Notes under the pieces: model-generated
What the model saw: only the letters and a program-made list of their open reading frames with translations
Database searches by the model: none
What the model was told of the DNA's origin: nothing
Shown here: positions 33,624 through 42,502 of the stretch, piece after piece
Position numbering within the stretch: position 1 is the stretch's first letter
Layout: each line of letters begins with the position of its first letter
Translations under genes and position numbers: made by a program
DNA from: Gemmataceae bacterium
GTDB taxonomy: Bacteria; Planctomycetota; Planctomycetia; Gemmatales; Gemmataceae
Assembly (NCBI GenBank): GCA_022616435.1
Contig: JAKEET010000013.1
Span: forward strand, 1-64,000
DNA length: 64,000 bases
Direction of reading: 5' to 3'

Positions 33624-33668
33624 CTACGGCGCGCTCGACTGCGGCGCGCTCGCCTGCGGCGCGCTCGC
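33624..33668. repeat. 15-bp tandem repeat, three copies
   Basis: CTRCGGCGCGCTCGM repeats three times, in phase with codons of the patatin frame on the minus strand (GERAA units). Confidence 0.85.
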
Positions 33669-33991
33669 CATGTGGGCAGGGTTCCGGCCGCTGATCTCCG
33701 GACCCGCCGAATTGCTGGAGATTGTCGAGGGAAAATGCTTCCTGCTGATTGGCCGATCTCAATCGACCAATGTACCGCAGATGCCGCGCCGACGCAATGG
33801 AATGATCTGGATCGGATGCGCCTTGCGTTGGCGTCGCTGTCGGCATAAACCGAATATTGGGATCGCCGAGCAGCGACACGCCGCCGGCACGCCGACCGCG
33901 AACCCTGTGAACGAGCTCCAACCATGGTTTCATACAGGGCGATCGCCCAACTGGAGACACGCCTCGCATTTCCCTCGTTAGCGCGTCGTTT

Positions 33992-34000
33992 GGTATGATG
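33992..34000 (+). promoter_or_regulatory. Extended -10 element upstream of the RHH/HNH module
   Basis: TGGTATGAT matches an extended -10 (TGnTATAAT with one change), 36 bases before the RHH start. No good -35 is seen. Confidence 0.4.
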
Positions 34001-34036
34001 AACGTGGGCGGCACTCGGCCCTGGGAGATCGACGGA

Positions 34037-34375
34037 ATGTCCATCACAATCGACCTGCACGACGACCTGCTTCAACGGCTGGAGCGGCAGGCCGTAGCGC
34101 GTCAGATGTCGTTGCACGAGTGGCTGATCGAGGTCCTCAGCCGAGCTCCTGACTTTCCCGACCAGCCGGGGGCCTGGCGTGCCTTGAACGAACGGCGGTT
34201 TCAACTGATCCGGAAGCGGCATCAGGCCGGACTTGGCGAAGCGGAGGAAGCCGAATTGGCCGACCTCCAGGCTATCGCCGACAAGTGGCTCGAACCTCAA
34301 GACCGTCGGCGCCTGCTGGCTCTCAAACGCTACGAAGACCTCGCGCAGCAGCTGACCCACCAAACCCATGGATGA
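34037..34375 (+). CDS. Ribbon-helix-helix (RHH) antitoxin-like protein
   Basis: The 112-residue product starts SITIDLHDDLLQRLERQAVA, a beta strand followed by two helices as in CopG/Arc RHH DNA-binding proteins, with MSLHEWLIEVLSRA as the second helix. The acidic, helical C-terminus (AEEAELADLQAIADKWLE) could be a partner-binding tail. Its last eight bases overlap the HNH gene, the tight arrangement typical of antitoxin/toxin or regulator/nuclease pairs. If it works as an RHH, it should bind an operator near its own promoter. Confidence 0.75.
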   Translation: MSITIDLHDDLLQRLERQAVARQMSLHEWLIEVLSRAPDFPDQPGAWRALNERRFQLIRKRHQAGLGEAEEAELADLQAIADKWLEPQDRRRLLALKRYEDLAQQLTHQTHG

Positions 34376-35012
34376 CGTACTCCGCCAGGCTTGCGACCGG
34401 GCCTTCCAGTATCCGTCGGCGACCCTGCCGCGCCGGCATGGCCCGCGCGGCTATTCTGACTATCAGCACTACAAGCCGTGGCTGCGCGACGAGTATGCCT
34501 TTCGATGTGTGTACTGCCTGTGGCGCGAGCGCTGGGAAGCCGACGGACAACATGGTTTCGGCGTCGAGCATGTCCATGCACAACGAGCCGACCCCGAGAG
34601 GCGTCTGGACTACGACAACCTTGTCTACGCCTGTAATCTGTGCAACTCGACACGACGCGACGTTCCGCTATCGCTTGATCCAACCAAGGAAGCGCTCGGA
34701 CACCATGTGCAGCTCCTTGGCGACGGCGTCATGCGCGCGTCCACGGCGGTCGGGGCGGAGACTGTTGACCTGTGCCGTTTGAATCGTCCCTTGCTCGTCA
34801 GCGCGCGACGACGCATCCTGAACTTGATCGCTGTGCTGGGCAATTCCCAGGCGCGGGAGGCCGTCGAGGCTCTGCGCGAGATGCTGTCGTTTCCCCCGGA
34901 TCTGCCGAACCTCTCGCGACTTCGTCCACCCGAGGGCAATGCGCGGCCGGATGGAATCGCCGCGAGCTTCTTCGAGAGGCGGAAACGCGGTGAACTCGGT
35001 GAGCTGCAATGA
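34368..35012 (+). CDS. HNH endonuclease with a zinc-binding Cys4 site
   Basis: The 214-residue protein has C47-x2-C50, E67-H68 (GVEHVHAQ), D83-N84 (YDNLVYACNLCN) and C89-x2-C92-N93. This is a full HNH/zinc nuclease signature, so DNA cleavage is the family inference. The C-terminal 110 residues are helical with no assigned domain. It overlaps the RHH gene (ATGGATGA), which suggests coupled translation. Such an arrangement could be a toxin-antitoxin pair, a defence nuclease with its regulator, or a homing-type remnant. No restriction or phage genes are adjacent. Confidence 0.85.
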   Translation: MDDVLRQACDRAFQYPSATLPRRHGPRGYSDYQHYKPWLRDEYAFRCVYCLWRERWEADGQHGFGVEHVHAQRADPERRLDYDNLVYACNLCNSTRRDVPLSLDPTKEALGHHVQLLGDGVMRASTAVGAETVDLCRLNRPLLVSARRRILNLIAVLGNSQAREAVEALREMLSFPPDLPNLSRLRPPEGNARPDGIAASFFERRKRGELGELQ

Positions 35013-35147
35013 GAGCCGTCCCCAAAGCCGAGTTGAGGGGATTGCGGTTGCGCGGCAGCGGAGTTATGCTCGGTGGAAGGTCGGACGTCGACGGCGTGCA
35101 GTCCTTCGGGTTTCCTCCTTGAGTCGGTCACCAACGTACCGAATGCC

Positions 35148-36041
35148 ATGCCTGCAACACAAACCCCGCCCCTCCTCGATCCCCAATTCCTGGCCCGGCT
35201 CGAACAGCTCGAGCTGGTGTCGCGCAAGATCTTCCTGGGCCTCATGAAGGGCGAGCGCCGCAGCAAGCGCAAGGGCCAATCGGTCGAGTTCGCCGACTAC
35301 CGCAACTACGTCAAGGGCGACGATCTCCGCTTCCTCGACTGGAACCTCTACGCCCGGCTCGACCGGCTGTTCATCCGCCTGTTCATGGAGGAAGAGGACC
35401 TGCACCTGTACCTGCTCGTCGACAACAGCCTGTCGATGGACTTCGGCACGCCGACCAAGCTGCACTACGCCAAGCAGGTGGCCGCGGCGCTGGCGTTCGT
35501 CGGGCTGGTGAACATGGACCGCGTCGCCGTCGAGGCCTTCAGCGAGCGGCTCACGCAGTCGATGCCGGCGGCCCGCGGCCGCCGCAGCCTGTGGCGCGTG
35601 CTGGATTTCCTCAACAAGGTCGAGCCGGGCGGGTCGAGCAACCTGCGCGAAGCCTTGCGGACCTTCAGCCTGAAATCGTCGGGCAAGGGGATCGTGATTC
35701 TCCTCAGCGACTTCATGGACAAGGGCGGCTACGAAGACGCCCTGCGCTACCTGGTCGCCCGGCAATACGACATCTACCTGATCCACGTGCTGTCGCAGGA
35801 AGAAATCGAGCCGGAATTGATGGGAGATTTGAAGCTGATCGACGTCGAAGACTTTGACGAGGCCGAGGTGACCGTGGGCGGTCCGCTCATCAAGAAGTAC
35901 AAGCAGAACCTGGCGGCGTATCGGGCAGCCCTGCAGGACTTCTGCCTCAAGCGCGGCGTGACCTACCTGTTCACGAGCAACCAGGTGCCGTTCGACCGGC
36001 TGGTGCTGACGTACCTGCGGCAACGCGGGCTGGTGAAGTAG
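35148..36041 (+). CDS. DUF58 domain protein
   Basis: The 297-residue cytoplasmic protein has the DUF58 signature YVKGDDLRFLDWNLYARLDR (about residues 54-73), followed by a vWA-like fold with the metal-site motif DNSLSM and LLSDFMD. Family members normally stand beside a MoxR AAA+ ATPase and BatA-type membrane proteins. Here the BatA-like gene follows by 25 bases, but no MoxR gene is near; an HNH nuclease gene precedes it. ATG 35148 (MPATQTPPLLDPQFL) fits family starts. Confidence 0.9.
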   Translation: MPATQTPPLLDPQFLARLEQLELVSRKIFLGLMKGERRSKRKGQSVEFADYRNYVKGDDLRFLDWNLYARLDRLFIRLFMEEEDLHLYLLVDNSLSMDFGTPTKLHYAKQVAAALAFVGLVNMDRVAVEAFSERLTQSMPAARGRRSLWRVLDFLNKVEPGGSSNLREALRTFSLKSSGKGIVILLSDFMDKGGYEDALRYLVARQYDIYLIHVLSQEEIEPELMGDLKLIDVEDFDEAEVTVGGPLIKKYKQNLAAYRAALQDFCLKRGVTYLFTSNQVPFDRLVLTYLRQRGLVK

Positions 36042-36066
36042 ATGCCGCTTGCGGCGAGTTCAAACC

Positions 36067-38439
36067 ATGACCATCCAATCGCGCCGCTGGTTCCTCATCG
36101 CGCTCACGGCAGTCTTCGTGCTGTCGCTGCCGGCGCTTATCCTCTGCTTCATGGCCTTGACCGGCACGGACGCCGACTTCAACGAATGGCTGCAGCAGAA
36201 CTTCAAGGTCACGTTTTCGCTGGTGTTGCCGCCGCTGCCGACGATCCTGCTGCTGTTGATCCCGCCGCTGATCATCCTGCTCTACTTCCTCAAGCTCAAG
36301 CGCAAGCCGATGCAGGTGCCGAGCACGTTCTTGTGGAAGAAGGCGATCGAGGACCTGCACGTCAACAGCCTGTTCCAGTGGCTGCGGCAGAACATCCTGC
36401 TCCTCCTGCAACTGTTGCTGTTCGTCGCCTTCCTGTACTCGCTGCTCGGCTTCCGCTATCACGGCACGAGCACGCGGGCCAACCACTACATCCTGCTGAT
36501 CGACAATTCGGCGAGCATGTCGGCGACCGATGTGTCGCCGAGCCGGCTCGACTGGGCCAAGCAAGAGGCCCTGCGCGAAATCGACCACGCCGGCGACCGC
36601 GACGTGGGCATGGTGATCGTCTTCAACTCCAAGGCGACCACCTTGCAGGGCTACACGAACAACCGCGCCAAGCTGCGCGACGCCGTGCGGAGCATCGAGC
36701 CGACGCAGCGGACCACGCGCATACAAGAGGCCCTGAGCCTGGCCGAAAGCCTGGCCAACCCGGTGCGGACCACCGAGGCCCAGGTCATGCGGCCGCCGGA
36801 CGAGATCGAGGGCGCCGAGCGCGAGGTGCTTCCGCCCGAAGGGATCAAGGCACGGGTGCACCTGTTTTCGGACGGCCGGTTCGCCCCGGTCTCGGACTCG
36901 GTGCTGGCAAACCTGGGCTCGCGCGAAGTCGGCTTCGCGACGGCGCTGGGCAACCTGAACCTGCACTATCATCCGGCGGGCAAGCCGGGGGTCGAGCACG
37001 CGAACAACCTCGGCATCGTCATGCTCAACGCGCTGCGCTACAACCCGGGCGACGCCAAGCTCGCCAACCTCGACGTGGCCCGCCTGCAAATCCTGGTGCG
37101 GGTCGCCAACTACCGCCCGCGGCCGGCCCAGGCCAAGCTGCGGCTCGACGTGCTGCAGAACGGCAAGCTCATCCATCCCGAGCAGAAGCTGCTGCAACTC
37201 CCCAAGCGCACGTTCAGCCAACGCAAGACGCTGGAGGACGGCAGCGAGGTGGAAGAGAAGGACGAGCCCGGCGAAACGACCGTGACGTTCCTGCTCCCCG
37301 CGTTCGATCTGCGCGGCAGCCTGGTCCTGCACGCGTATCTGGAGAACGCCAACGACGACTTCGACACCGACGACGCGGCCTGGCTGGCCATCGGCGCCGT
37401 CCGCAAAGCCAAGATCCTGATCGTCGGCCCGCCGAACGCCATCCTCGAGGCCTTCTTTGAGCAGGAGGCGGCCGAGCGGCTGGCGACGGTCGAGCGTCTC
37501 AGCGCCGCCGACCTGACCAAGGACGCGTACCTCAAGCGGGCCCGCTCCGGCGACGTCGACCTGGTCATCTTCGACCGCTGCCGTCCCGAACCAGAGAGCG
37601 ACATGCCCCAGGCGAACACGCTGTTCATCGACGACGTCCCGCCGCCGTGGCGGCGCGGCACGGAGCCGGTCAAGAACCCGTTCCTGCTCGTGAGCAAGAA
37701 GGACCATCCGCTCTTGCGCTGGATCACGACCCTGTACGACGTCGGCATCGCCGAGGCGTTCCTGTTCCATCCGGAGAAGAGCCTCGATCCGAAGCTGAAG
37801 CCGGACTTCGACCTGCCCGAAGGCGATCCGAAACGGCGCACGCTGCCGCCGCTGACGCGCATCCTCGAAGCCGGCGGCGGCGTGCCCATGATGCTGGCCA
37901 TCCAGCGCGGCTCGTACACCGACGTGGTCCTGACGTTTCCGTTCGTCAACCGCGAGATTCCCGCCCAGGTGGCGACCAATTGGTACCGCGAGCCCAGTTT
38001 GCCGCTGTTCTTTCGCAATGTCCTGTATATGCTTGGCAACGTGGACGATGCGGTGCGCGTGCTGTCCGCCCAGCCTGGCGAGCCGATGATCCTGCGGCCC
38101 GAAGCCGGCATCCAGAAGCTCACCATCCACCCCCCGGGAGGCTCGCGGACGACGCTCGAGCGCGGTCCGCGGCCGGAGTTCACCCACGCCGACACGGACA
38201 AGATCGGCGTGTACAAGGTCGAGCGCGACGACGGCGCGACGCGCTGGTTCACCGTCAACCTGCTCGACAGCGGCGAAAGCAACATCCAGCCCAGGGACGA
38301 GATCGCCATCGGCAGCGAGCGCGTGGCGGCCGGCGAAGAACGGCCGCAGCCGCGCGACTTGTGGAAATGGATTCTGGTCGCGGCGGTACTGTTGTTGCTG
38401 GTGGAATGGCAAGTGTATAATCGCCGCGTCGCGGTGTGA
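36067..38439 (+). CDS. BatA-like membrane protein with a von Willebrand A domain
   Basis: The 790-residue product has an N-terminal TM helix, a second about 48-75 (PTILLLLIPPLIILLYFLKL) and a third about 108-130, as in BatA/BatB. A VWA domain follows with the MIDAS motif DNSASMS (about residue 147). A 500-residue middle contains glutamine-amidotransferase-like and beta segments (AKILIVGPPNAILEAFFEQE), and a last TM helix lies at the C-terminus (WILVAAVLLLLVEW). Such proteins pair with DUF58 and MoxR in envelope stress or metal-insertion roles that are not settled. ATG 36067 is the family-like start. Confidence 0.9.
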   Translation: MTIQSRRWFLIALTAVFVLSLPALILCFMALTGTDADFNEWLQQNFKVTFSLVLPPLPTILLLLIPPLIILLYFLKLKRKPMQVPSTFLWKKAIEDLHVNSLFQWLRQNILLLLQLLLFVAFLYSLLGFRYHGTSTRANHYILLIDNSASMSATDVSPSRLDWAKQEALREIDHAGDRDVGMVIVFNSKATTLQGYTNNRAKLRDAVRSIEPTQRTTRIQEALSLAESLANPVRTTEAQVMRPPDEIEGAEREVLPPEGIKARVHLFSDGRFAPVSDSVLANLGSREVGFATALGNLNLHYHPAGKPGVEHANNLGIVMLNALRYNPGDAKLANLDVARLQILVRVANYRPRPAQAKLRLDVLQNGKLIHPEQKLLQLPKRTFSQRKTLEDGSEVEEKDEPGETTVTFLLPAFDLRGSLVLHAYLENANDDFDTDDAAWLAIGAVRKAKILIVGPPNAILEAFFEQEAAERLATVERLSAADLTKDAYLKRARSGDVDLVIFDRCRPEPESDMPQANTLFIDDVPPPWRRGTEPVKNPFLLVSKKDHPLLRWITTLYDVGIAEAFLFHPEKSLDPKLKPDFDLPEGDPKRRTLPPLTRILEAGGGVPMMLAIQRGSYTDVVLTFPFVNREIPAQVATNWYREPSLPLFFRNVLYMLGNVDDAVRVLSAQPGEPMILRPEAGIQKLTIHPPGGSRTTLERGPRPEFTHADTDKIGVYKVERDDGATRWFTVNLLDSGESNIQPRDEIAIGSERVAAGEERPQPRDLWKWILVAAVLLLLVEWQVYNRRVAV

Positions 38440-38586
38440 TACGCCGTCCAACAACGTGCCTGTCCGAAAGGGTCAGGCGCTGGACGGCCGCCAACGCGAA
38501 GCCGCCAGCGGCCGTGTGTGATAGCTTCCGATTTCCGACAACGTTGACAAGTCGTTGACGCGGCGGAAATCCTCGTGAGAGTCCGT

Positions 38587-39336
38587 ATGAATGGGCCATC
38601 CTCTCTCCAGGACGATCCAACCACCAACCCAATCCGGAAACGTCGCGGCCTGCGGGCCGCGCTCGAATCCAAGAAGCCGCAGCGGCAGCCGTTCGACGAG
38701 TATCGCCGCTTCGTGAAGGATCACTACGACGGCTTCGCGGGCAAGCTGACGCACGTGACCGGGATCATCACGCTGCACGCCGTCCTGGCCGGCCGCGTCT
38801 TCCGCCCCGAGGCGTTCGACGTCCGCGGCGCCAAGCGCATCCTCGACGCCGGCTGCGGCAACGGCCGGCACACCCGCAACATCCTTCGCTGGGCGGATCG
38901 CGACGCGTTCATCACCGCCTTTGACCTGTCGCAGAGCATGCTGCGGCGCGCGCGGCGGCAACTGAAGAACAACCCGCGCGTCAGTCACCTCGCCGCCGAC
39001 GTGACCCGGCTCCCCTACGCCGACGCCGCCTTCGATTGCGTCGTGTGCTGCTGGATGCTCGAGCATCTCCCCGACCCGGCGCCCGGCCTGCGCGAGCTGG
39101 CACGCGTGCTGCAACCGGGCGGCAAGTTGCTGCTCATGGTCACCGAGGACACCGTCACCGGCGCCGTCTGCAGCCGGGTGTGGCATTGCCGGACGTACAA
39201 CCGCCAGGAGCTGATGCGCGTCTGCGAGGAGTGCGGCCTGGAGTGGCATCGCCCCCTGTACTTCACGGGCATCCATCGAGTCTTCAAGCTGGGCGGGATC
39301 ATCGTGGAACTGGTGAAGAAGGGTCCGGTCTCTTGA
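38587..39336 (+). CDS. Class I SAM-dependent methyltransferase
   Basis: The 249-residue enzyme has the SAM-binding motif I ILDAGCGNGRHTRNIL, followed by ITAFDLSQSMLRRARR, then LPYADAAFDCVVCCWMLEHL and the post-motif LARVLQPGGKLLLMV. This is the Methyltransf_11/ubiE-like class; the substrate is unknown. ATG 38587 has GAGAG upstream; GTG 38575 is an alternative start. It follows the VWA gene by 147 bases and may be a separate unit. Confidence 0.9.
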   Translation: MNGPSSLQDDPTTNPIRKRRGLRAALESKKPQRQPFDEYRRFVKDHYDGFAGKLTHVTGIITLHAVLAGRVFRPEAFDVRGAKRILDAGCGNGRHTRNILRWADRDAFITAFDLSQSMLRRARRQLKNNPRVSHLAADVTRLPYADAAFDCVVCCWMLEHLPDPAPGLRELARVLQPGGKLLLMVTEDTVTGAVCSRVWHCRTYNRQELMRVCEECGLEWHRPLYFTGIHRVFKLGGIIVELVKKGPVS

Positions 39337-39338
39337 AG

Positions 39339-39367
39339 GGCGAGCGGCGCGGCGTAAGCCCGACGTG
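39339..39367 (+). repeat. Solo arm of the 15091 repeat family
   Basis: A 29-base segment with the core CGGCGTAAGCCCGACGTG matches either arm of the inverted repeat at 15091-15170 with few changes. It begins three bases after the methyltransferase stop codon. Confidence 0.75.
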
Positions 39368-39398
39368 TCAGCTTCACACGACAGCAAGGGTCCATGTC

Positions 39399-39674
39399 AT
39401 GCGGTTCTGGCTGCGCGAGATCGCCGGTTGGCTGCTGGTCGGCCTCGGCCTGTTCCTGTTCTACATCGTGCTGGCGATCACGTTGACCGACCGGCCGTGG
39501 CTGATCACGGCCGGGCCGCTGACGCTGATCGGCATCATCGTGTTCCGCGGCGGCATCCATCTGTTGAAGGTGGCGGTGGCGGCCCGGATTTGCATGAAGG
39601 CGCCGGTGATGGCAGCGCGAACGCCGGCGCCCCTCGATCAACCCAAGGGCAATTCGCAGCCGCTGGAATGGTAG
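39399..39674 (+). CDS. Small membrane protein, 91 aa
   Basis: ATG 39399 (MRFWLREIAGWLLVGLGLFL) begins a product with two TM helices (about 9-29 and 37-60) and a short basic/Pro-rich tail (APLDQPKGNSQPLEW). No family name is assigned. It follows the methyltransferase and faces a convergent gene 31 bases away. Confidence 0.72.
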   Translation: MRFWLREIAGWLLVGLGLFLFYIVLAITLTDRPWLITAGPLTLIGIIVFRGGIHLLKVAVAARICMKAPVMAARTPAPLDQPKGNSQPLEW

Positions 39675-39705
39675 GATCGATTTCCAATCTGCACCAACCA
39701 CTACC

Positions 39706-40182
39706 TTACGGCACTTTCTCCTTCACCGTCGCCGGGAACAGGCAACTGCCGCGGTCGTTGCACGCCTGGAAGCGGACGCTCACTTCGAGCGGGCCGGTGT
39801 CGCCCTCGGCGCGTTGCACCGTCGCCTTGATCGTCACCTTCCCCGCGTAGGTGCCGTACTTGCCCAGCACCTTGTCGTCGATGACGTGCGCCTTGGGATA
39901 GTCGATCTTCACCGACGCCGGCTTGGTCTTGCCCCTCACGGTGACCACGGTCTGGGCGGCCGCGAGGTCCTCGTTGCCGACCGGGTTGCTGTAGATGTGC
40001 CAGCCCTTGTTGACGTCCAGGTGAATCGTGATCACCTGCTTGCCGGCGTCGGGCTTGGCGGCCGCGATCTTGACGTTGACTTCGGCGTCCGACTTCTTGC
40101 CGGCGCCGTGAACCGGAATGAGGACCATGCCGAGCGCCACGAGGGCCAGGCCGAGCCAGATTCGCGGGGAGCGCGCTGTCAT
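39706..40182 (-). CDS. Exported DsbD-N-terminal-domain-like protein
   Basis: ATG 40182 has AAGGAG upstream and begins a signal peptide ending VHGAGKK. The 158-residue product matches the isolated N-terminal immunoglobulin-like domain of DsbD (LDVNKGWHIYSNPVG, VKIDYPKAHVIDD, TIKATVQRAE). It ends with the paired-Cys motif VRFQACNDRGSCLFPAT, where two Cys flank a loop as in DsbD-alpha. The membrane and thioredoxin parts of DsbD are absent. Planctomycetes often carry this domain alone; the redox partner is unknown. Confidence 0.85.
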   Translation of the reverse strand: MTARSPRIWLGLALVALGMVLIPVHGAGKKSDAEVNVKIAAAKPDAGKQVITIHLDVNKGWHIYSNPVGNEDLAAAQTVVTVRGKTKPASVKIDYPKAHVIDDKVLGKYGTYAGKVTIKATVQRAEGDTGPLEVSVRFQACNDRGSCLFPATVKEKVP

Positions 40183-40296
40183 GATGAATCTCCTTCGAGC
40201 CTCAAGATTGGTTCGCCTCCACAGCGTACACATCTCGCGGAAATGACGCAAGGCGAGGGCTCACGGCGTCGCGGAGCGCTGCGACCCGCGGTCCGG

Positions 40297-41043
40297 TCAA
40301 ACCGGCGCTGCCTCGAGCACGCGCTTCCAGCGCTTGGGCATTTCGACAAAGGCGGCGGTGTACGTCGCCTCCAACGGGACCGAAACCGCTTCGTCCGGCG
40401 CCAGGAACAGGGGCATCTCGCTCAAGAGCTCGCCGACCGCGGCATGCACCACATACGCCCGGATGCTGAGGCCGGCTTCATAGGAAGCCAGGGTCAACGG
40501 CTTTGCCGGCGGCATCGTGTATTCCTCATCGGCGATCTCCTGCCAAATCTCGTTGTGGATGCCCTGAGGGTCGCGGCGTCCCGGCGGATGCAGATCAACC
40601 ATGAGCAAGTGAATGTGCTGGTCGAGCAACTCCGCCGCCTTGTCTACGAAGGCGCGGATGGCGTGGTGGCTCGCCTTGTTGCCCGGAGAGACGATTTCAA
40701 CCATCGCCACGATCCGGTCGCCCGGCACTTGGCGCACCGTGACCGACTTCTGCTTGCGGCGGTAGAAGGCCATGTCCGTTTCGGCAATGGGCCGCAGCTT
40801 GGGGGGCGCCAGCACGACCCCATTCGAAGGTCCATTCGACGGTTGGTCCTCGGCATCGTCGTTGGTGAGGCGCTCCAGCGTCAGCACATCGGGATTGCGC
40901 CCGGACGCGTGCTGTTCCGGAAGGGCGTAATAGTCCGAAGGCAGCAGGCCGTGATTCAGCGCGCGGGCGATCTCGGTGATCCAATCGTGGTGCAGCGCGT
41001 GAAAGATGCCCGCCTTCACGCGCGTCCAATCATGAATCGGCAT
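40297..41043 (-). CDS. DUF4058 family protein
   Basis: The 248-residue protein starts MPIHDWTRVKAGIFHALHHD at ATG 41043, with GGAGA upstream. DUF4058 hallmarks are HDWITEIARALNHGLLPSDY, VAMVEIVSPGNKASHHAIRA and LLMVDLHPPGRRDP. The E-S-P-G-N-K segment resembles a PD-(D/E)xK-like core, but activity is not established. The family is expanded in planctomycetes and cyanobacteria. It lies 51 bases downstream of the oxidoreductase gene. Confidence 0.88.
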   Translation of the reverse strand: MPIHDWTRVKAGIFHALHHDWITEIARALNHGLLPSDYYALPEQHASGRNPDVLTLERLTNDDAEDQPSNGPSNGVVLAPPKLRPIAETDMAFYRRKQKSVTVRQVPGDRIVAMVEIVSPGNKASHHAIRAFVDKAAELLDQHIHLLMVDLHPPGRRDPQGIHNEIWQEIADEEYTMPPAKPLTLASYEAGLSIRAYVVHAAVGELLSEMPLFLAPDEAVSVPLEATYTAAFVEMPKRWKRVLEAAPV

Positions 41044-41093
41044 GGCCGTTCTCCATTCAGCTCGCGTCAACGCCCCTTCCGCCGATTGTATCA

Positions 41094-42428
41094 TCACCCG
41101 CTCAACCCGCGCACCTCCCACCCCTTGCGATACGTCCGCCGGATCAAGCGGTTCGCATCCGGCGTGTTGCGGAAGACGAGCTTGGCGGAATCCCATTCCA
41201 GCGTCGTCTTCGGGAAATGGGTGGCCACGCCGCCCAGGAGCACCGCTTCCGTCAGCGGGCCGGAGTAGTCGAAGCCCGCGCTCGTTCGGCCTTCGCCGAG
41301 GATGGCGTTCACGAACTGATGGTAGTGGTTGGCCGCTTGCACGTCCGGCATCCGGAAATCGCGAAACTCGCGCTCGGGCAGCAGCACCGGCCGGGCGACG
41401 TGCGGGATCAGCATCACGCCCTTCGTGCCTTGCAGGATGGAGCCCTGGCCCGGCAGCTTGTGCGGCGCGATCAGGGCCTGCGCCTCTTGCGGCGGCCGCT
41501 GGTCGCCGTCGTACCAGGTGACGCGGACAGTGTCGCCGGCCGTGTAGCGCGTGCCGGGAAACACGTAGTGGATGATGGCGTCGTTGGCCCAGTTGTGCCG
41601 CCCGGGCGGCGGACCTTCCGAACGCACCGAGATCGGCGCCGTCAAGGCGAGGGCCGCGAACACCGGGTCGTAGATGTGGCAGCCCATGTCGCCGAAGGTG
41701 CCGGTGCCGAAATCGAGGCGCTTGCGCCAGTTGCCCGGATGGTAGTAGCCGCCGCCGATGAACGATTGCTCCGGCCCGACGCCGATCCAGCCGTTCCAGT
41801 CCAGCGAGTCGGGCGCCGGGTCCTTGCGGTCGGGTCGCGGGTTCGGATCGCCCCACTTCTTGTTGCTCCAGGTGTGGACTTCACGGATGCGGCCGACGGC
41901 GCCGTCCTGCACCAGCCGCACCGCCAGCTTGTAGTCGACGGCCGAGTGGACCTGAATCCCCATCTGCGAGATCAGCTTGCGCTCCCGCGCCACCTCGGTC
42001 AGTCGGCGACATTCATACACGTCGTGCGCCAGCGGCTTCTGCACATACGCGTGCAAGCCGAGCTGCATGGCCGACATCGCGATCGGCGCGTGCATGTGGT
42101 CGGGCGTGCTGACGTTGACCGAGTCGAGGTTCTTGGCCTCCTTGTCGAGCAGTTGCCGCCAGTCCTGGTAGAAGTGGACGCGGTCGCCGAAACGCTTGCG
42201 GGCGTCGGCCTGACGGGCGGTGTCGACGTCGGCGACGGCGACCATGGTCAGGTTCGGGTGGCTGCTGAGGCTGCGGATATCGGCCCCGCCCATGCCCGCC
42301 GCCCCGAAGCTGGCATGCCGCACCCGGCGGCTGGGCGGCTGCGAGAGCAGGTTGGGGACGAACATGGGCGCCGCGATGGCGGCGGCTGCGGTTTGCTTCA
42401 GGAACGACCGGCGAGTGGAACGGGACAT
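41094..42428 (-). CDS. Gfo/Idh/MocA-family oxidoreductase with a Tat signal
   Basis: The 444-residue protein begins with a twin-arginine-type signal (STRRSFLKQTAAAAIAAP), so it is exported folded with its cofactor. The Rossmann N-terminus (HASFGAAGMGGADIRSL) binds NAD(P). Family motifs are the catalytic-lysine segment HAYVQKPLAHDVYE and a large C-terminal domain with GCHIYDPVFAAL. Planctomycetes encode many such exported sugar-modifying enzymes; the substrate is unknown. It lies between DUF4058 and treZ on the same strand. Confidence 0.92.
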   Translation of the reverse strand: MSRSTRRSFLKQTAAAAIAAPMFVPNLLSQPPSRRVRHASFGAAGMGGADIRSLSSHPNLTMVAVADVDTARQADARKRFGDRVHFYQDWRQLLDKEAKNLDSVNVSTPDHMHAPIAMSAMQLGLHAYVQKPLAHDVYECRRLTEVARERKLISQMGIQVHSAVDYKLAVRLVQDGAVGRIREVHTWSNKKWGDPNPRPDRKDPAPDSLDWNGWIGVGPEQSFIGGGYYHPGNWRKRLDFGTGTFGDMGCHIYDPVFAALALTAPISVRSEGPPPGRHNWANDAIIHYVFPGTRYTAGDTVRVTWYDGDQRPPQEAQALIAPHKLPGQGSILQGTKGVMLIPHVARPVLLPEREFRDFRMPDVQAANHYHQFVNAILGEGRTSAGFDYSGPLTEAVLLGGVATHFPKTTLEWDSAKLVFRNTPDANRLIRRTYRKGWEVRGLSG

Positions 42429-42502
42429 TGTTGGGACTCCGGGAAGGGGTTGACGCTGTTGTATCGAAACCGACCCGACAAATGGGTGGTGTGATGGTTA
42501 GC

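Larger units (their letters stand above)
33598..34036. other. Intergenic region between the divergent patatin and RHH/HNH genes
   Basis: About 440 bases without a convincing gene. It holds a tandem repeat at 33624-33668 and a candidate promoter at 33992-34000. The minus-strand frame here stays open upstream of the patatin start, but its product is Arg/Ala low complexity. Confidence 0.6.

Noticed and set aside
33624-33668. Possible CRISPR-like array
   Set aside because: Three adjacent 15-bp units with no spacers; a simple tandem repeat. No cas genes in the window.
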